Source: DATAZK01 sp965199805
GTDB taxonomy: Bacteria; Actinomycetota; Actinomycetes; Frankiales; Frankiaceae
Length of the DNA stretch: 64,000 nt
NCBI GenBank assembly: GCA_965199805.1
Contig: CBDATO010000001.1
Location: forward strand, 372,001-436,000
Direction: 5' to 3'
Of this stretch, positions 1 to 7,659 are shown piece after piece. Positions within the stretch are counted from its first letter, which is position 1. Each line of letters opens with the position of its first letter. Made by a program: the position numbers and the translations under genes. The notes beneath the pieces were generated by a model. It was not told where the DNA came from, did not search any database, and saw only the letters and a list, made by a program, of their open reading frames with translations.

Positions 1-80
1 GTGCGGGCGGTGGGCCGTAAAGCACGCCAGTAGGTCACCATTGATCACCGGCAGGAAGAGCAGTCGGAATGGCGTCCAGG

Positions 81-539
81 TCAATCGCCGGGGCTGCCGC
101 CGCGTAACGAACGAACCATTCCCTGCAGGATGCGGAATGCCTGCGACTGCTCGGCATCGGTCATCCCGGCCAGCATTCTCACCTCGACCGAACGCACAGC
201 CACGGTCGCCTGCTCGAGATTGCGCCGCCCACGCGGGGTGAGGCTGGTCGGGAGGACCTTGCCGACGGTCGCCTGCGCGGGTCTCGTCACGTAGCCGTCG
301 CGCTCCAGCGCCTGGAGCAGCACGTTCATTGACTGCCGGGTCACGAAGGCGCCCCGCGCGAGCTCGGAGTTGGACATGCCCGGGCGTTGCGCCAGCAGCT
401 CGAGGCAGGCGTAGTGCGTCACGGTCATCCCGAGCGGTCGTAGCACGTCTTCCATCGCCACGCGCAGGGCGCTGGACGCCTCCTTGAGCAGGTAACCCAG
501 CGAGGTCTCCAGGTCGACGCCGGCCGCATCTTGACTCAT
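81..539 (-). CDS. MarR family transcriptional regulator
   Basis: The 152-residue protein has the size and layout of a MarR winged-helix repressor. An N-terminal dimerisation helix is followed by a helix-turn-helix around residues 55-80 (MSNSELARGAFVTRQSMNVL), then the wing and a C-terminal dimer helix. It is divergent from the VOC gene at 602. The 62-bp gap holds two inverted repeats of form TGTCAG-N4-CTGACA, one abutting its own ATG, so autorepression plus control of the VOC gene is the likely arrangement. MarR proteins usually sense small phenolic or oxidising ligands; the ligand here is unknown. The family call is firm and the target assignment is inferred. Confidence 0.9.
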   Translation of the reverse strand: MSQDAAGVDLETSLGYLLKEASSALRVAMEDVLRPLGMTVTHYACLELLAQRPGMSNSELARGAFVTRQSMNVLLQALERDGYVTRPAQATVGKVLPTSLTPRGRRNLEQATVAVRSVEVRMLAGMTDAEQSQAFRILQGMVRSLRGGSPGD

Positions 540-554
540 GTCAGGAGTCTGACA
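539..554. promoter_or_regulatory. MarR operator, copy 1 (overlaps marR start)
   Basis: TGTCAG and CTGACA arms are separated by GAGT. The repeat overlaps the last bases of the MarR start codon region, as expected for autorepression. It shares the TGTCAG-N4-CTGACA core with the longer repeat just downstream. Confidence 0.65.
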
Positions 555-561
555 TAGCTTG

Positions 562-587
562 GTTCGTGTCAGAAACCTGACACGAAC
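562..587. promoter_or_regulatory. MarR operator, copy 2 (11-bp arms)
   Basis: A perfect inverted repeat has arms GTTCGTGTCAG and CTGACACGAAC around AAAC. It ends 14 bp before the VOC start codon and upstream of its GAGGAG ribosome site. Its position between divergent MarR and VOC genes strongly suggests the regulator's main binding site. Confidence 0.75.
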
Positions 588-601
588 CCGAGGAGCACCG
601 C

Positions 602-970
602 ATGCCCGTCACCGGACCCGACTTCATCTCGCTGCAGGCGAGCGACCTGGACTCTTCGCAGAAGTTCTACGAGCGCTACCTGGGCCTCGTCCGCTCGCCG
701 GCCGGCCCGCCGCACGCCGTCGTCTTCGAGACGAAGCCGATCGCCTTCGCACTCCGCGACGTCCTGCCGGGTACCGACCTCGCGTCTGTGGCCCAACCGG
801 GCATCGGGGCCGCGATCTGGCTGCACGCCACGGACGTCCAGGACATCCACGACGCCTTGGTGGCCGACGGTCACACCATCGTGTCCGCACCGATCGACGG
901 ACCGTTCGGACGGACGTTCACCTTCGCCGACCCCGACGGCTACCAGGTCACCCTGCACGACCGCGGCTAG
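602..970 (+). CDS. VOC (glyoxalase/bleomycin-resistance fold) family protein
   Basis: A 122-residue single-domain vicinal-oxygen-chelate protein. It starts with the typical 'FISLQASDLDSSQKFYERYL' helix region and ends with the family's FADPDGYQVTLHD strand. VOC proteins of this size are dimeric metal enzymes or ligand-sequestering resistance proteins; nothing here fixes the substrate. The ATG follows a GAGGAG ribosome site by about 7 bp. The gene is divergent from MarR and shares its operators, so it is probably the induced detoxification partner. Its TAG stop overlaps the stop of the convergent SRPBCC gene within one CTAG. Confidence 0.88.
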   Translation: MPVTGPDFISLQASDLDSSQKFYERYLGLVRSPAGPPHAVVFETKPIAFALRDVLPGTDLASVAQPGIGAAIWLHATDVQDIHDALVADGHTIVSAPIDGPFGRTFTFADPDGYQVTLHDRG

Positions 971-1437
971 CCCCCGCGCAGGATCCCGTCGGCGGCGGCC
1001 AGCACGGCGCTCATGTCGTCGGCGAGCAGCCTCGACCGCCACCCGATCGTCTCGGCAGGATCGGCGCCGCCCTCGATGACGTGCCGCACCATGCTCATGC
1101 CCGGGCCGTGGCGGAACTCCTGCCGCACGTGGCTGCCCGACTCCAGCGGCGTGATGTCGTAGCGCCAGGTCGACGAACGTCGCTCCGGATCGGAGACGCA
1201 CCAGACGAACGTCGTCGGCGCGGCGGCCTCGAGTACATGGCCCGTCACCTGCCATTCCATACCGCCGCGGCGGTTGGTCGCCGCAAAAGTCCTCGCATCC
1301 AGCCACGTCACCTCGGCGACCTCGGGGCTGAGACCGGCCATGCGCGGCACGTCGGTCAACAACGACCACACCTCAGCCGGCGGAGCGCCGAAGCGGTGCT
1401 CGACGACCACGGTCATGTCGAGCAGCGGATCGTGCAC
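967..1437 (-). CDS. SRPBCC (START/polyketide-cyclase fold) family protein
   Basis: A 156-residue protein with the SRPBCC pattern. An N-terminal strand 'VVVEHRFGAPPAEVWSLLTD' is followed by alternating strands (RTFAATNRRGGMEWQVTGHV, TTFVWCVSDPE, SSTWRYDITPLESGSHVRQEF) and a long C-terminal helix. Such proteins bind hydrophobic ligands or act as cyclases/hydrolases in a helix-grip pocket; the ligand is unknown. It lies tail to tail with the VOC gene, sharing the CTAG. A TGTCAG-type half-operator pair lies 78 bp upstream, so it may belong to the same MarR regulon. That link is tentative. Confidence 0.8.
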   Translation of the reverse strand: MHDPLLDMTVVVEHRFGAPPAEVWSLLTDVPRMAGLSPEVAEVTWLDARTFAATNRRGGMEWQVTGHVLEAAAPTTFVWCVSDPERRSSTWRYDITPLESGSHVRQEFRHGPGMSMVRHVIEGGADPAETIGWRSRLLADDMSAVLAAADGILRGG

Positions 1438-1475
1438 AGCCGCACCTCGTGGTCTCCGATTCGGATCGGGCGGTA

Positions 1476-1504
1476 GGCCCCGCGCAACCGCGTCGCGCGG
1501 GGCC
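1476..1504 (-). terminator. Hairpin after the substrate-binding protein gene
   Basis: Arms GGCCCCGCGC and GCGCGGGGCC enclose a 9-base loop, 11 bp past the stop at 1516. It is a strong GC stem without a clear T run, typical of actinomycete terminators. Confidence 0.6.
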
Positions 1505-1514
1505 GACCGGCCGG

Positions 1515-1528
1515 GTCAGGAACCTGAC
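1515..1528. promoter_or_regulatory. Possible third MarR-type operator
   Basis: GTCAG-GAAC-CTGAC matches the core of the two operators at 539-587 except for the outermost bases. It lies 78 bp upstream of the SRPBCC start but also overlaps the 3' end of the binding-protein gene, so chance is possible. Confidence 0.35.
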
Positions 1529-2943
1529 TCGAATGAATTCTTCAGGGCGACCACGTTCTTCGGGTCGCAGTTGTAGACGCCGTTGTTGGGCTGCGTGACG
1601 TCCTTGTCGTAGACGAAGCCGTCCGCGGTGACCTTCATCATCACGTAGCAGGTCGGCTGCTGCGGGTTCTTCGGGTCGGTGTTACGCGGCGGGAAGAGAC
1701 CGCCCGCCGTCCAGGCCTTCTCCGAACCCGCCTTCTCCAGCACGCACGCCTGGGTCAGGTCGTCACCGCAGGCCGTCGCGGACTTGGCGAAGAGCGTCCA
1801 GGCGTTGAATGCGAGCGCCGTGAAGTCGGTGTAGTCGGTGTAGTCGGGGCTGGCGGTGCCGGCCTCGAGGATCGACTTGACCTCCTTGACGACCGGGTTG
1901 TCCGTCATCTCGAAGGGCAGGTGACTGAAGTAGGTGTAGACCGGCGAAGGGCTGCCGGAGCTCTTGATGGCCGAGATGGTGGCCGGCTCGTAGTAGGCGT
2001 TGCCGAGCAGCATCCAGTCCAGCTTGAGGCCGACGTCGGCGATGGAGCCCAACTCCTGCGCGATGTAGGCCGCGCTACCGGTCGCGTTCATGTAGCCCCG
2101 GGCCCCGGACTGCTTGATCTCCTCCATGTACGGGCGCCAGTTCGTCACCGCCGGCGGACGCTCGGAGTAGTTGACGACCTTGTAGCCGATCGCCTCGACG
2201 CCCTCCTGCGTACGCAGCCCCTGGGGCCGCAGAGAGGCGAAGTTGCTGCCGCCGATGGCGACGCCCGACTGCAGCACGGCCGGGTACTTGAGACCGAGCA
2301 GCCGGAACGGGCCCACCTGGAGCTGGTTGAACGGGTTGGGCGTCGCCTGGACCTGGTAGCCGGCGTTGACCGTCGCGGGCGAGGTCACATACGCGGGGAT
2401 CTGGCCGAGCTTGCAGTTCACCCGAGGTGCTGCAGCGGGGGCGTCCAGGCCGTTGCCGTTGCCGACCAGCATGAATTCGCGCTGACACGCCTGCAGCACG
2501 ACCTGCGCCGTGTTGAAGAGCTTGGCGTCGTACTTGGTCAGGACGATCTTGCGTCCGTTGATGCCGCCGGCGGCGTTGCACCACTTGACGAAGGCGTCGC
2601 CGACCTCGAAGAACTCCTTGCCCAGGCCAGGGGCGGCCGCCGATCCCTGGTCGGACATGGTGCCGATGTTGATCGCCGTCTTGCTGATGCCGCGGCCGGA
2701 CCCACCGGTCGCCGTGCCCGGCCCGCAGATCCCCTTCAGGTCGCCGAAGTCACCGACGCCCACCGCACTGGTGGTCGACGGGGCGCCGGACGTGGCAGCG
2801 GCGGAGCCGGGTGCCTGCGAGTTGGACGGAGACGAACCAGACCGTCCGCAACCCGCCAGCGCCACGAGGGTTGTCGTCGCGACCGCCACTGCGATCAGAC
2901 CGCGTAGTCGACGCACCGAGGCAAGACTCATCAAAACCTGCAC
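1516..2943 (-). CDS. ABC transporter substrate-binding lipoprotein, branched-chain amino-acid (type I) family
   Basis: The 475-residue precursor has a lipoprotein signal: basic RRLRG, a hydrophobic stretch, then lipobox LAGC near residue 32, and a Ser/Ala/Pro-rich linker. The mature part has the type I periplasmic-binding pattern (IGTMSDQGSAAAPGLGKEFF, GGINGRKIVLTKYD, QACQREFMLVGNGN), as in LivK-like proteins. It would sit on the outer face of the membrane and hand a small solute to an ABC permease. No permease or ATPase gene adjoins it, so the ligand is unknown and it may use a remote transporter. Met1 and Met5 are both possible starts. Confidence 0.85.
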   Translation of the reverse strand: MQVLMSLASVRRLRGLIAVAVATTTLVALAGCGRSGSSPSNSQAPGSAAATSGAPSTTSAVGVGDFGDLKGICGPGTATGGSGRGISKTAINIGTMSDQGSAAAPGLGKEFFEVGDAFVKWCNAAGGINGRKIVLTKYDAKLFNTAQVVLQACQREFMLVGNGNGLDAPAAAPRVNCKLGQIPAYVTSPATVNAGYQVQATPNPFNQLQVGPFRLLGLKYPAVLQSGVAIGGSNFASLRPQGLRTQEGVEAIGYKVVNYSERPPAVTNWRPYMEEIKQSGARGYMNATGSAAYIAQELGSIADVGLKLDWMLLGNAYYEPATISAIKSSGSPSPVYTYFSHLPFEMTDNPVVKEVKSILEAGTASPDYTDYTDFTALAFNAWTLFAKSATACGDDLTQACVLEKAGSEKAWTAGGLFPPRNTDPKNPQQPTCYVMMKVTADGFVYDKDVTQPNNGVYNCDPKNVVALKNSFESGS

Positions 2944-3157
2944 TTTCGCTTGAGCGGACAGGACGGAGCCGTCGACCGCTGACCGAGAGTCCGAGGAAGC
3001 AGGCGATGCCGGCTACGCCTCAGGCGGCGACGTGAACGTCCCAACGAGTTGGGCTCATTAGATAACAGTGTCATCGTGGCGTATTGCGTTCGGCCCGTTG
3101 GAGGCGGGTACGTCGCAGCGGGCCGATCCGGTCCTACGCGCGGACAGGAGCACATCC

Positions 3158-3598
3158 GTGGTGCAGAAGAAGAACCGTACGAGCCCGGCTGATCTCGGCA
3201 TCGATCTGTCGAAGGGCACCGATGCTCCCGCCTTCCGGTGGCTGGTGGCGTGTTCCCTGTTCGGGGCCCCTATCAATCAGGAGCTCGCCGCCGACGCCTA
3301 CCGGGAGCTCGACCAGCTGGGAGTCCTGACCCCCGACAAGCTCGCGGCCGCCGACTGGCAGGAGCTGGTCGACGCCCTCGGACGCGGCGGCTACCGGCGT
3401 TACGACGAGTCCACCGCCCGCGAGCTGGTCGGGCTCGGCAAGCGGGTGGTCGAGGAGTACGGGGGCCACCTGACCCGACTCCGCAAGGACGCCGACAGCA
3501 AGAAGGCCGTGAAGGAGCGACTCCAGGAATTCAAGGGAATCGGGCCGACCGCCGCCGACATCTTCGTCCGCGAGCTGGCCCCGGCGTGGGACCTGTAG
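3158..3598 (+). CDS. Helix-hairpin-helix endonuclease-like protein
   Basis: About 146 residues from a GTG preceded by ACAGGAG at a good distance. An upstream ATG at 3068 would add 30 unusual residues and lacks a ribosome site. The fold resembles the HhH domain of base-excision DNA glycosylases (endonuclease III/AlkA superfamily), with a C-terminal hairpin LQEFKGIGPTAADIFVREL. It lacks the four-cysteine iron-sulfur cluster of endonuclease III, and a catalytic Lys/Asp pair cannot be assigned. A role in DNA binding or repair is plausible but not shown. It is monocistronic between the binding-protein gene and a convergent exporter. Confidence 0.7.
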   Translation: MVQKKNRTSPADLGIDLSKGTDAPAFRWLVACSLFGAPINQELAADAYRELDQLGVLTPDKLAAADWQELVDALGRGGYRRYDESTARELVGLGKRVVEEYGGHLTRLRKDADSKKAVKERLQEFKGIGPTAADIFVRELAPAWDL

Positions 3599-3694
3599 GC
3601 GGACGGTTCACGGGGCCGGACGCGCTGCCGCAACCTGCACCAGCGCACTCGGCTGACCCGGCACGGTCGCCACAGTCGTCGTGCCGGAGGGCCG

Positions 3695-5209
3695 TCAGGA
3701 CGTCGTGCTCAGCTCGGTCCTGCTCTGCGCATCGACCGTCACGTCGTCCGGAAGCTCCTCGGTGGAGCGGGAGTCGGTGAGGGTCAGAGCGCCGTAGCCG
3801 GCGACGAGACCGACGATCACGGCGAGGACCGCGAAGGTGATGCGCTCGCCGTGGAAGAACGAGGCCACCAACTCGCGGCTCCATCGCCCCGCAGGCAGGG
3901 ACACCGTGACCAGCGTGGCGATGAGGGTGCCGACCACGGCGGTGCCGACGCTCGTGCCGACCTCCTGCGCGGTGTCGTTCAGCGCCGTCCCGATCGAGGT
4001 GCGGTTGCTGGGCATTGCCCGGACGAGCGCGACCGCACAGATCGTCATCACCGTCCGCAGGCCGATGGTCAGGGTCACCATGAAGAGGGCGATCGCCAGG
4101 TAGCCGTGCTGGACGCCCCAGGCGAGGCCGGCGAGCGAGCCCGCCAGCATGCCCGCGCCGATCAGGCAGGCGATGCGGTGACCGAACCGCTTGGCGAGGA
4201 ACTCGGAGATCGGGGTCGCGCCGATCATGGTGAGGATCAGCGGCAGATTCGCCAGACCGGCGCGAACGGGGCTCCAGCCGTACGCGTACTGGAAGTGCAG
4301 GATCAGCGCGAAGAGGATGCCGGCCATCGCGATCGAGGTGCCGACCTGGGCGATCGTCGCCCCGCGGACGGTGGAGTTCGAGAACAGACCGAGGTCGAGC
4401 ATCGGCTGCCGGGCACGCCGCTCGTGCCACACGAAGAGTCTTCCGGCGAGCACGGCGCCGACCGCCGAGGCCACCGTGGCCGCAGAGAGCCAGCCGTGCT
4501 CGACTCCGCTGGTGGCCGCGTAGCAGGCGAGGCCGATCGCGGCGATGCTGAGGACGGCGCCCGGCAGATCGAGCGCGTCGCCGCTCAGATCCTCGGGCCG
4601 GTCGGCCGCGACGCCGAGACGCACCCCGACCCATGCGATGAGAGCGATGGGGGCATTGACGACCAGCAGCCACTGCCAGCTCACGTGGGCCAGCGCGGTG
4701 CCACCGAGCAGCGGGCCGAGGATGAAGCCGCTCATGCCGACCACGATCATGAGCGTCATCGCGCGCATCCGCAACGCGTCTTCGTCGAAGAGCCTGAAGA
4801 CGAGCGAGTTGGTGATCGGAGCCATCATCGCCGCGGCGACGCCCAGGGCGGCGCGCAACGCGATCAGTTGGCCGGTCGAGTGAACGGCGACGACGGCGAG
4901 GCTGATCAGGCCGAAGGCGGCAAGCCCGACGAGCAGGACCCGCCGCCTGCCCAGGCGGTCCGCAGCAGAGCCGGCGGTGAGCAGCAGGCCGCCGAACGTG
5001 AGCGAGTAGGCGCCGGTCACCCACTGCAGTGCCGTCGTCCCGCCGCCGATGTCGCGGCCGATGGTCGGCAACGCGATGGTGAGCAGTGTGTTGTCGACCA
5101 TCTCGACGAAGAAGGCCAGACAGAGCGCCGCCAGTGGGATCCAGGCCGCTCGCAACGAGACGTACGTACCGGCCGACCGAGGAGCGGCATCGGCCCCAAG
5201 CTTTGTCAT
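3695..5209 (-). CDS. MFS multidrug exporter, DHA2 (EmrB/QacA) family
   Basis: 504 residues from ATG 5209; upstream ATGs would add a non-hydrophobic extension. There are about 14 predicted membrane segments. The first helix carries the family pattern FFVEMVDNTLLTIALPTIGRD, and motif A-like loop residues DRLGRRRVLLVG follow helix 2. The C-tail (about 40 residues) is acidic and cytoplasmic. DHA2 proteins expel drugs, dyes or antibiotics in exchange for protons. The gene is divergent from the TMEM175-like gene at 5328, and no regulator is adjacent. Substrate unknown. Confidence 0.9.
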   Translation of the reverse strand: MTKLGADAAPRSAGTYVSLRAAWIPLAALCLAFFVEMVDNTLLTIALPTIGRDIGGGTTALQWVTGAYSLTFGGLLLTAGSAADRLGRRRVLLVGLAAFGLISLAVVAVHSTGQLIALRAALGVAAAMMAPITNSLVFRLFDEDALRMRAMTLMIVVGMSGFILGPLLGGTALAHVSWQWLLVVNAPIALIAWVGVRLGVAADRPEDLSGDALDLPGAVLSIAAIGLACYAATSGVEHGWLSAATVASAVGAVLAGRLFVWHERRARQPMLDLGLFSNSTVRGATIAQVGTSIAMAGILFALILHFQYAYGWSPVRAGLANLPLILTMIGATPISEFLAKRFGHRIACLIGAGMLAGSLAGLAWGVQHGYLAIALFMVTLTIGLRTVMTICAVALVRAMPSNRTSIGTALNDTAQEVGTSVGTAVVGTLIATLVTVSLPAGRWSRELVASFFHGERITFAVLAVIVGLVAGYGALTLTDSRSTEELPDDVTVDAQSRTELSTTS

Positions 5210-5327
5210 GACCGGACCATGCAAGACGGTGCTGCCAGATCGCGCACACCCCGCTGGCATCCGCTGCCACAGGCTGACAGCGGTCGCGCGGCGGATCGAC
5301 ACGGTTTCCGCCCGTTAGCGTGAGCCG

Positions 5328-5963
5328 GTGCCGAAGAACCGCTTGGAAGCGTTCAGCGACGGCGTGATCGCCATCCTGATCACGATCATGGTGCTCGAGC
5401 TGCGCACTCCGGACGGTGACTCCTGGGGCGACCTCAAGGACGACGTCCCGATCCTGCTGGCCTACGTCCTCAGCTTCGTCTACCTGGGCATCTACTGGAA
5501 CAACCACCACCACATGCTGTCCACGGTGACGCGGATCTCCGGCGGCGTGCTCTGGGCGAACAGCCACCTGCTGTTCTGGCTGTCGCTCGTGCCGTTCACC
5601 ACGGCGTGGATGAGTGAGAACCACTTCGCCGCAGCCCCGGTGGCGGCGTACGGCATGGTCCTGTTGGCCGCCGGCGTGGCGTACTACATCCTCCAGCTGA
5701 TGCTGCTGCGCGCCGAGGGCCCCGGCTCACGGCTGGAAACAGCGATCGGCAAGGACTTCAAGGGCAAGGCCTCCCCGGTCCTCTACTCCCTGGCAATCGG
5801 CCTGTCGTTCGTCAACCGGTGGCTGGCCATCGCGGTCTTCGCCGCGGTCGCCCTGATGTGGCTTGTTCCCGACCGCCGCCTCGAACGCAGCGTGGAGCAG
5901 CCCACGGCCGCTCAGGCCGCACCAGGGGCGCTCCAAGGGCGTCGAGGCTCACCACCGTCGTGA
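5328..5963 (+). CDS. TMEM175-family (DUF1211) membrane protein, putative potassium channel
   Basis: 211 residues starting at GTG with the TMEM175 hallmark RLEAFSDGVIAILITIMVLEL, the FSD motif of helix 1. About six membrane segments follow, and a soluble tail of roughly 25 residues ends the protein. Bacterial TMEM175 proteins form tetrameric, weakly selective K+ channels, so control of ion balance or membrane potential is the likely role. It is divergent from the drug exporter and convergent with DUF1622. Family assignment is strong; channel activity is by homology. Confidence 0.88.
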   Translation: MPKNRLEAFSDGVIAILITIMVLELRTPDGDSWGDLKDDVPILLAYVLSFVYLGIYWNNHHHMLSTVTRISGGVLWANSHLLFWLSLVPFTTAWMSENHFAAAPVAAYGMVLLAAGVAYYILQLMLLRAEGPGSRLETAIGKDFKGKASPVLYSLAIGLSFVNRWLAIAVFAAVALMWLVPDRRLERSVEQPTAAQAAPGALQGRRGSPPS

Positions 5964-6018
5964 CGGAGGTGTCGCGTCAGTCCGCGATCCGAGCCGGCCG
6001 AGGACCGGCACTCGGCCG

Positions 6019-6366
6019 TCACGCACCCGGCTCCTTGGACTGCCAGGGCCACCGGCCGCTGATCTCGAGCTCCAGCGAGAAGCTGAGAAACGTGCGGATG
6101 AGGACAATGACCGCCAACCCGGCCAGACTGGTCAATGTCGGCGACACGGCGACCGTCCGAATGATGTCCGCAGCAACGAGCAGTTCGAGGCCGAGCAGGA
6201 TCGTTCGACCTAGTTGCCGTCGGTACCACGCATACACATCCGAGCGCTTGCTGCGAAGCTGATAAACGGCTGCCAGGGTCGCGGCAGCCGCCCCGATGAC
6301 GATGATCCCGACACCGGCGGCGTCGATCGTCGTACCGACGTCTTCGGCGATCTCACGGAATGTCAT
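6019..6366 (-). CDS. DUF1622 family membrane protein
   Basis: 115 residues with three predicted membrane helices. Helix 1 is AAGVGIIVIGAAAATLAAVY, a basic loop contains WYRRQLGRTILLGLELL, and helix 3 is near residues 80-100. Arrangement and loop sequence match DUF1622, a small family of unknown function common in bacteria. It lies 31 bp downstream of the DUF1345-like gene on the same strand, so the two are probably cotranscribed. Function unknown. Confidence 0.78.
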   Translation of the reverse strand: MTFREIAEDVGTTIDAAGVGIIVIGAAAATLAAVYQLRSKRSDVYAWYRRQLGRTILLGLELLVAADIIRTVAVSPTLTSLAGLAVIVLIRTFLSFSLELEISGRWPWQSKEPGA

Positions 6367-6397
6367 GGCGCATCTTTTCTTTCCACCGGACGACGGC

Positions 6398-7108
6398 TCA
6401 GTGAAGAACGTTCACGGCACGGGCGATGACCAGGGCGACAAGCAGGACGGCCAGTACGGCTTGCAACATCATCAACAACTTGGCCCAGCGCGAAAGCGGC
6501 AAAGTGTCGGTCGGGCTGAAGGCCGTCACATTCGTGAAGCTCACGTACAGGTAGTCGATGAATGCGGGCTCCCAGTCGGGGTCGACCAGATCGCCGGCCT
6601 GCATCTGGGGAAAGAGAAAGTCCGGGTATGCGCGGAGCCCGAGGCCCCGCGACACCGGCCCACCTCGGTCCAGCTCCCAGTACCAGAGGGCGAAAACAAT
6701 CACATTCACGGCATATATGTCGGCGCCGCTGCCCAACAGCACCCCCGGCGCGTCACTGGAATGGCCGGTGAGCAGATCGACGACAATGGCGGCGCCGCTC
6801 GCGGTGTTGCCTGCAGAGATCAGAGCGATGAGGAGCAGGGAGAGCCGTCGTAAGACCGGATCGCGGCGCTCGAGACGGCCCGGGTTCATCACCACGAGGA
6901 CAGCGAGGAACGCCAGCTCGGTCGCCGGAAGCACGAATCTCGGCGCGATCAGCAAACGCTCGGGCAAGATCGCGTGAAGGACGGCGGCCAAGACGATCGC
7001 GATCGCCGAACTCCACCGCGGCTCTCCGCGGGTCGGCCGCCGCCACGCTGGTGGCAGCGGCTCGGGTGATGGAGCAGGTCCGTCGGCGACGTCCCCTCCG
7101 CTACTCAC
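6398..7108 (-). CDS. DUF1345-like integral membrane protein
   Basis: 236 residues with a Pro-rich cytoplasmic N-terminus (about 35 residues), then about five membrane segments. Near the end, FIDYLYVSFTNVTAFSPTD resembles the re-entrant loop of two-helix channel modules but lacks a TVGYG selectivity filter. A long terminal helix follows. The overall pattern resembles DUF1345 membrane proteins of unknown role. It forms a probable two-gene unit with the DUF1622 gene, beside a TMEM175-like channel, which hints at an ion-related group. That is inference from neighbours only. Confidence 0.65.
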   Translation of the reverse strand: MSSGGDVADGPAPSPEPLPPAWRRPTRGEPRWSSAIAIVLAAVLHAILPERLLIAPRFVLPATELAFLAVLVVMNPGRLERRDPVLRRLSLLLIALISAGNTASGAAIVVDLLTGHSSDAPGVLLGSGADIYAVNVIVFALWYWELDRGGPVSRGLGLRAYPDFLFPQMQAGDLVDPDWEPAFIDYLYVSFTNVTAFSPTDTLPLSRWAKLLMMLQAVLAVLLVALVIARAVNVLH

Positions 7109-7335
7109 AGCATGCCCTTACCCCTGTCGGATGAACGGCGCGTCGCGCTGATCACGAACGCTCGTCAGCAGCAGGGCCATACTCGCGCAGCGATGCCTGA
7201 AAAGGACGTTCTTGCCGAGCCGGCCGACGTCGTGCCGTTCTGCCTCGAGCCGGTGGCGCCGCCCCGACCCAGCCAGGCCGGCGGGCGCACCTGGACCCGC
7301 CGATCGGGCCGTCCGACAGCACGGATCCGCATGTG
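7109..7335. other. Non-coding left flank of the genomic island
   Basis: I see no credible gene or RNA in this stretch between the DUF1345-like gene and the left attachment repeat. It contains the start region of the leftward membrane-protein pair. Confidence 0.4.
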
Positions 7336-7389
7336 GCGGAGGCGGAGGGGAATCGAACCCCCCAAGCCGAGGTCCTCGGCTTCAACGGT
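7336..7389. repeat. Island attachment repeat, left (54 bp)
   Basis: A 54-bp perfect direct repeat of 20944-20997, running from the tRNA-Sec discriminator region to its anticodon stem. The pair bounds a 13.6-kb island. Similarity continues for about 12 more bases with two mismatches. Confidence 0.85.
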
Positions 7390-7400
7390 TTTGAAGTCCG
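7336..7400 (-). pseudogene. Displaced 3' fragment of tRNA-Sec (left attachment repeat)
   Basis: Read on the minus strand, this is the 3' half of tRNA-Sec: anticodon loop CTTCAAA, the long variable arm (AAGCCGAG/CTCGGCTT), the T arm, and acceptor strand CCGCCTCC ending in GCCA. The acceptor 5' strand GGAGGCG and the D arm are absent upstream, so it cannot fold as a tRNA. Bases 7336-7389 are identical to 20944-20997. This is the fragment left at the far end when an element inserts into a tRNA 3' end. Confidence 0.85.
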
Positions 7401-7510
7401 TGGCTTCACTTGCTGCCGCAACTCGCTGACCTGCATCAATGGGCCGTGCGCTGCACGTTCCTCGAAGCTCTGTCTTTGGTTGAGACACCGTCGTTGACCG
7501 TGGCGGACCC

Positions 7511-7546
7511 GTGTTGTCCCCCGTTAAGTCCACGCGAAGTCCACGC
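7511..7546. repeat. Left copy of island-end repeat (possible integrase arm site)
   Basis: About 34 bp, five mismatches from 20846-20879, in the same orientation. On the minus strand it contains two GTGGACTT boxes 11 bp apart followed by GGGGACAACA. Tandem boxes near an attachment core resemble arm-type sites of tyrosine integrases; this role is inferred. Confidence 0.45.
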
Positions 7547-7659
7547 AGAGGCCCCGCGGGCTCGGCCGCTTTCGCAAGCCCGACGAAGCTGACGCCGGCG
7601 CCAGCGCCGGCGAGGAGCAGGACCGGTTGGTCGTTGGGGAAGCCGGAGGTGCCCGATGG

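Noticed and set aside
3851..5323. Long open frame opposite the DHA2 exporter, 490 codons, rich in Arg, Asp and Gly
   Set aside because: It is the GC-bias shadow of the exporter gene. No family pattern is present and its composition is that of a reverse-strand artefact.
7336..7430. Left tRNA-Sec copy as a functional tRNA
   Set aside because: The 5' acceptor strand and D arm are absent, and the anticodon stem has an A-A mismatch, so it is a displaced fragment.
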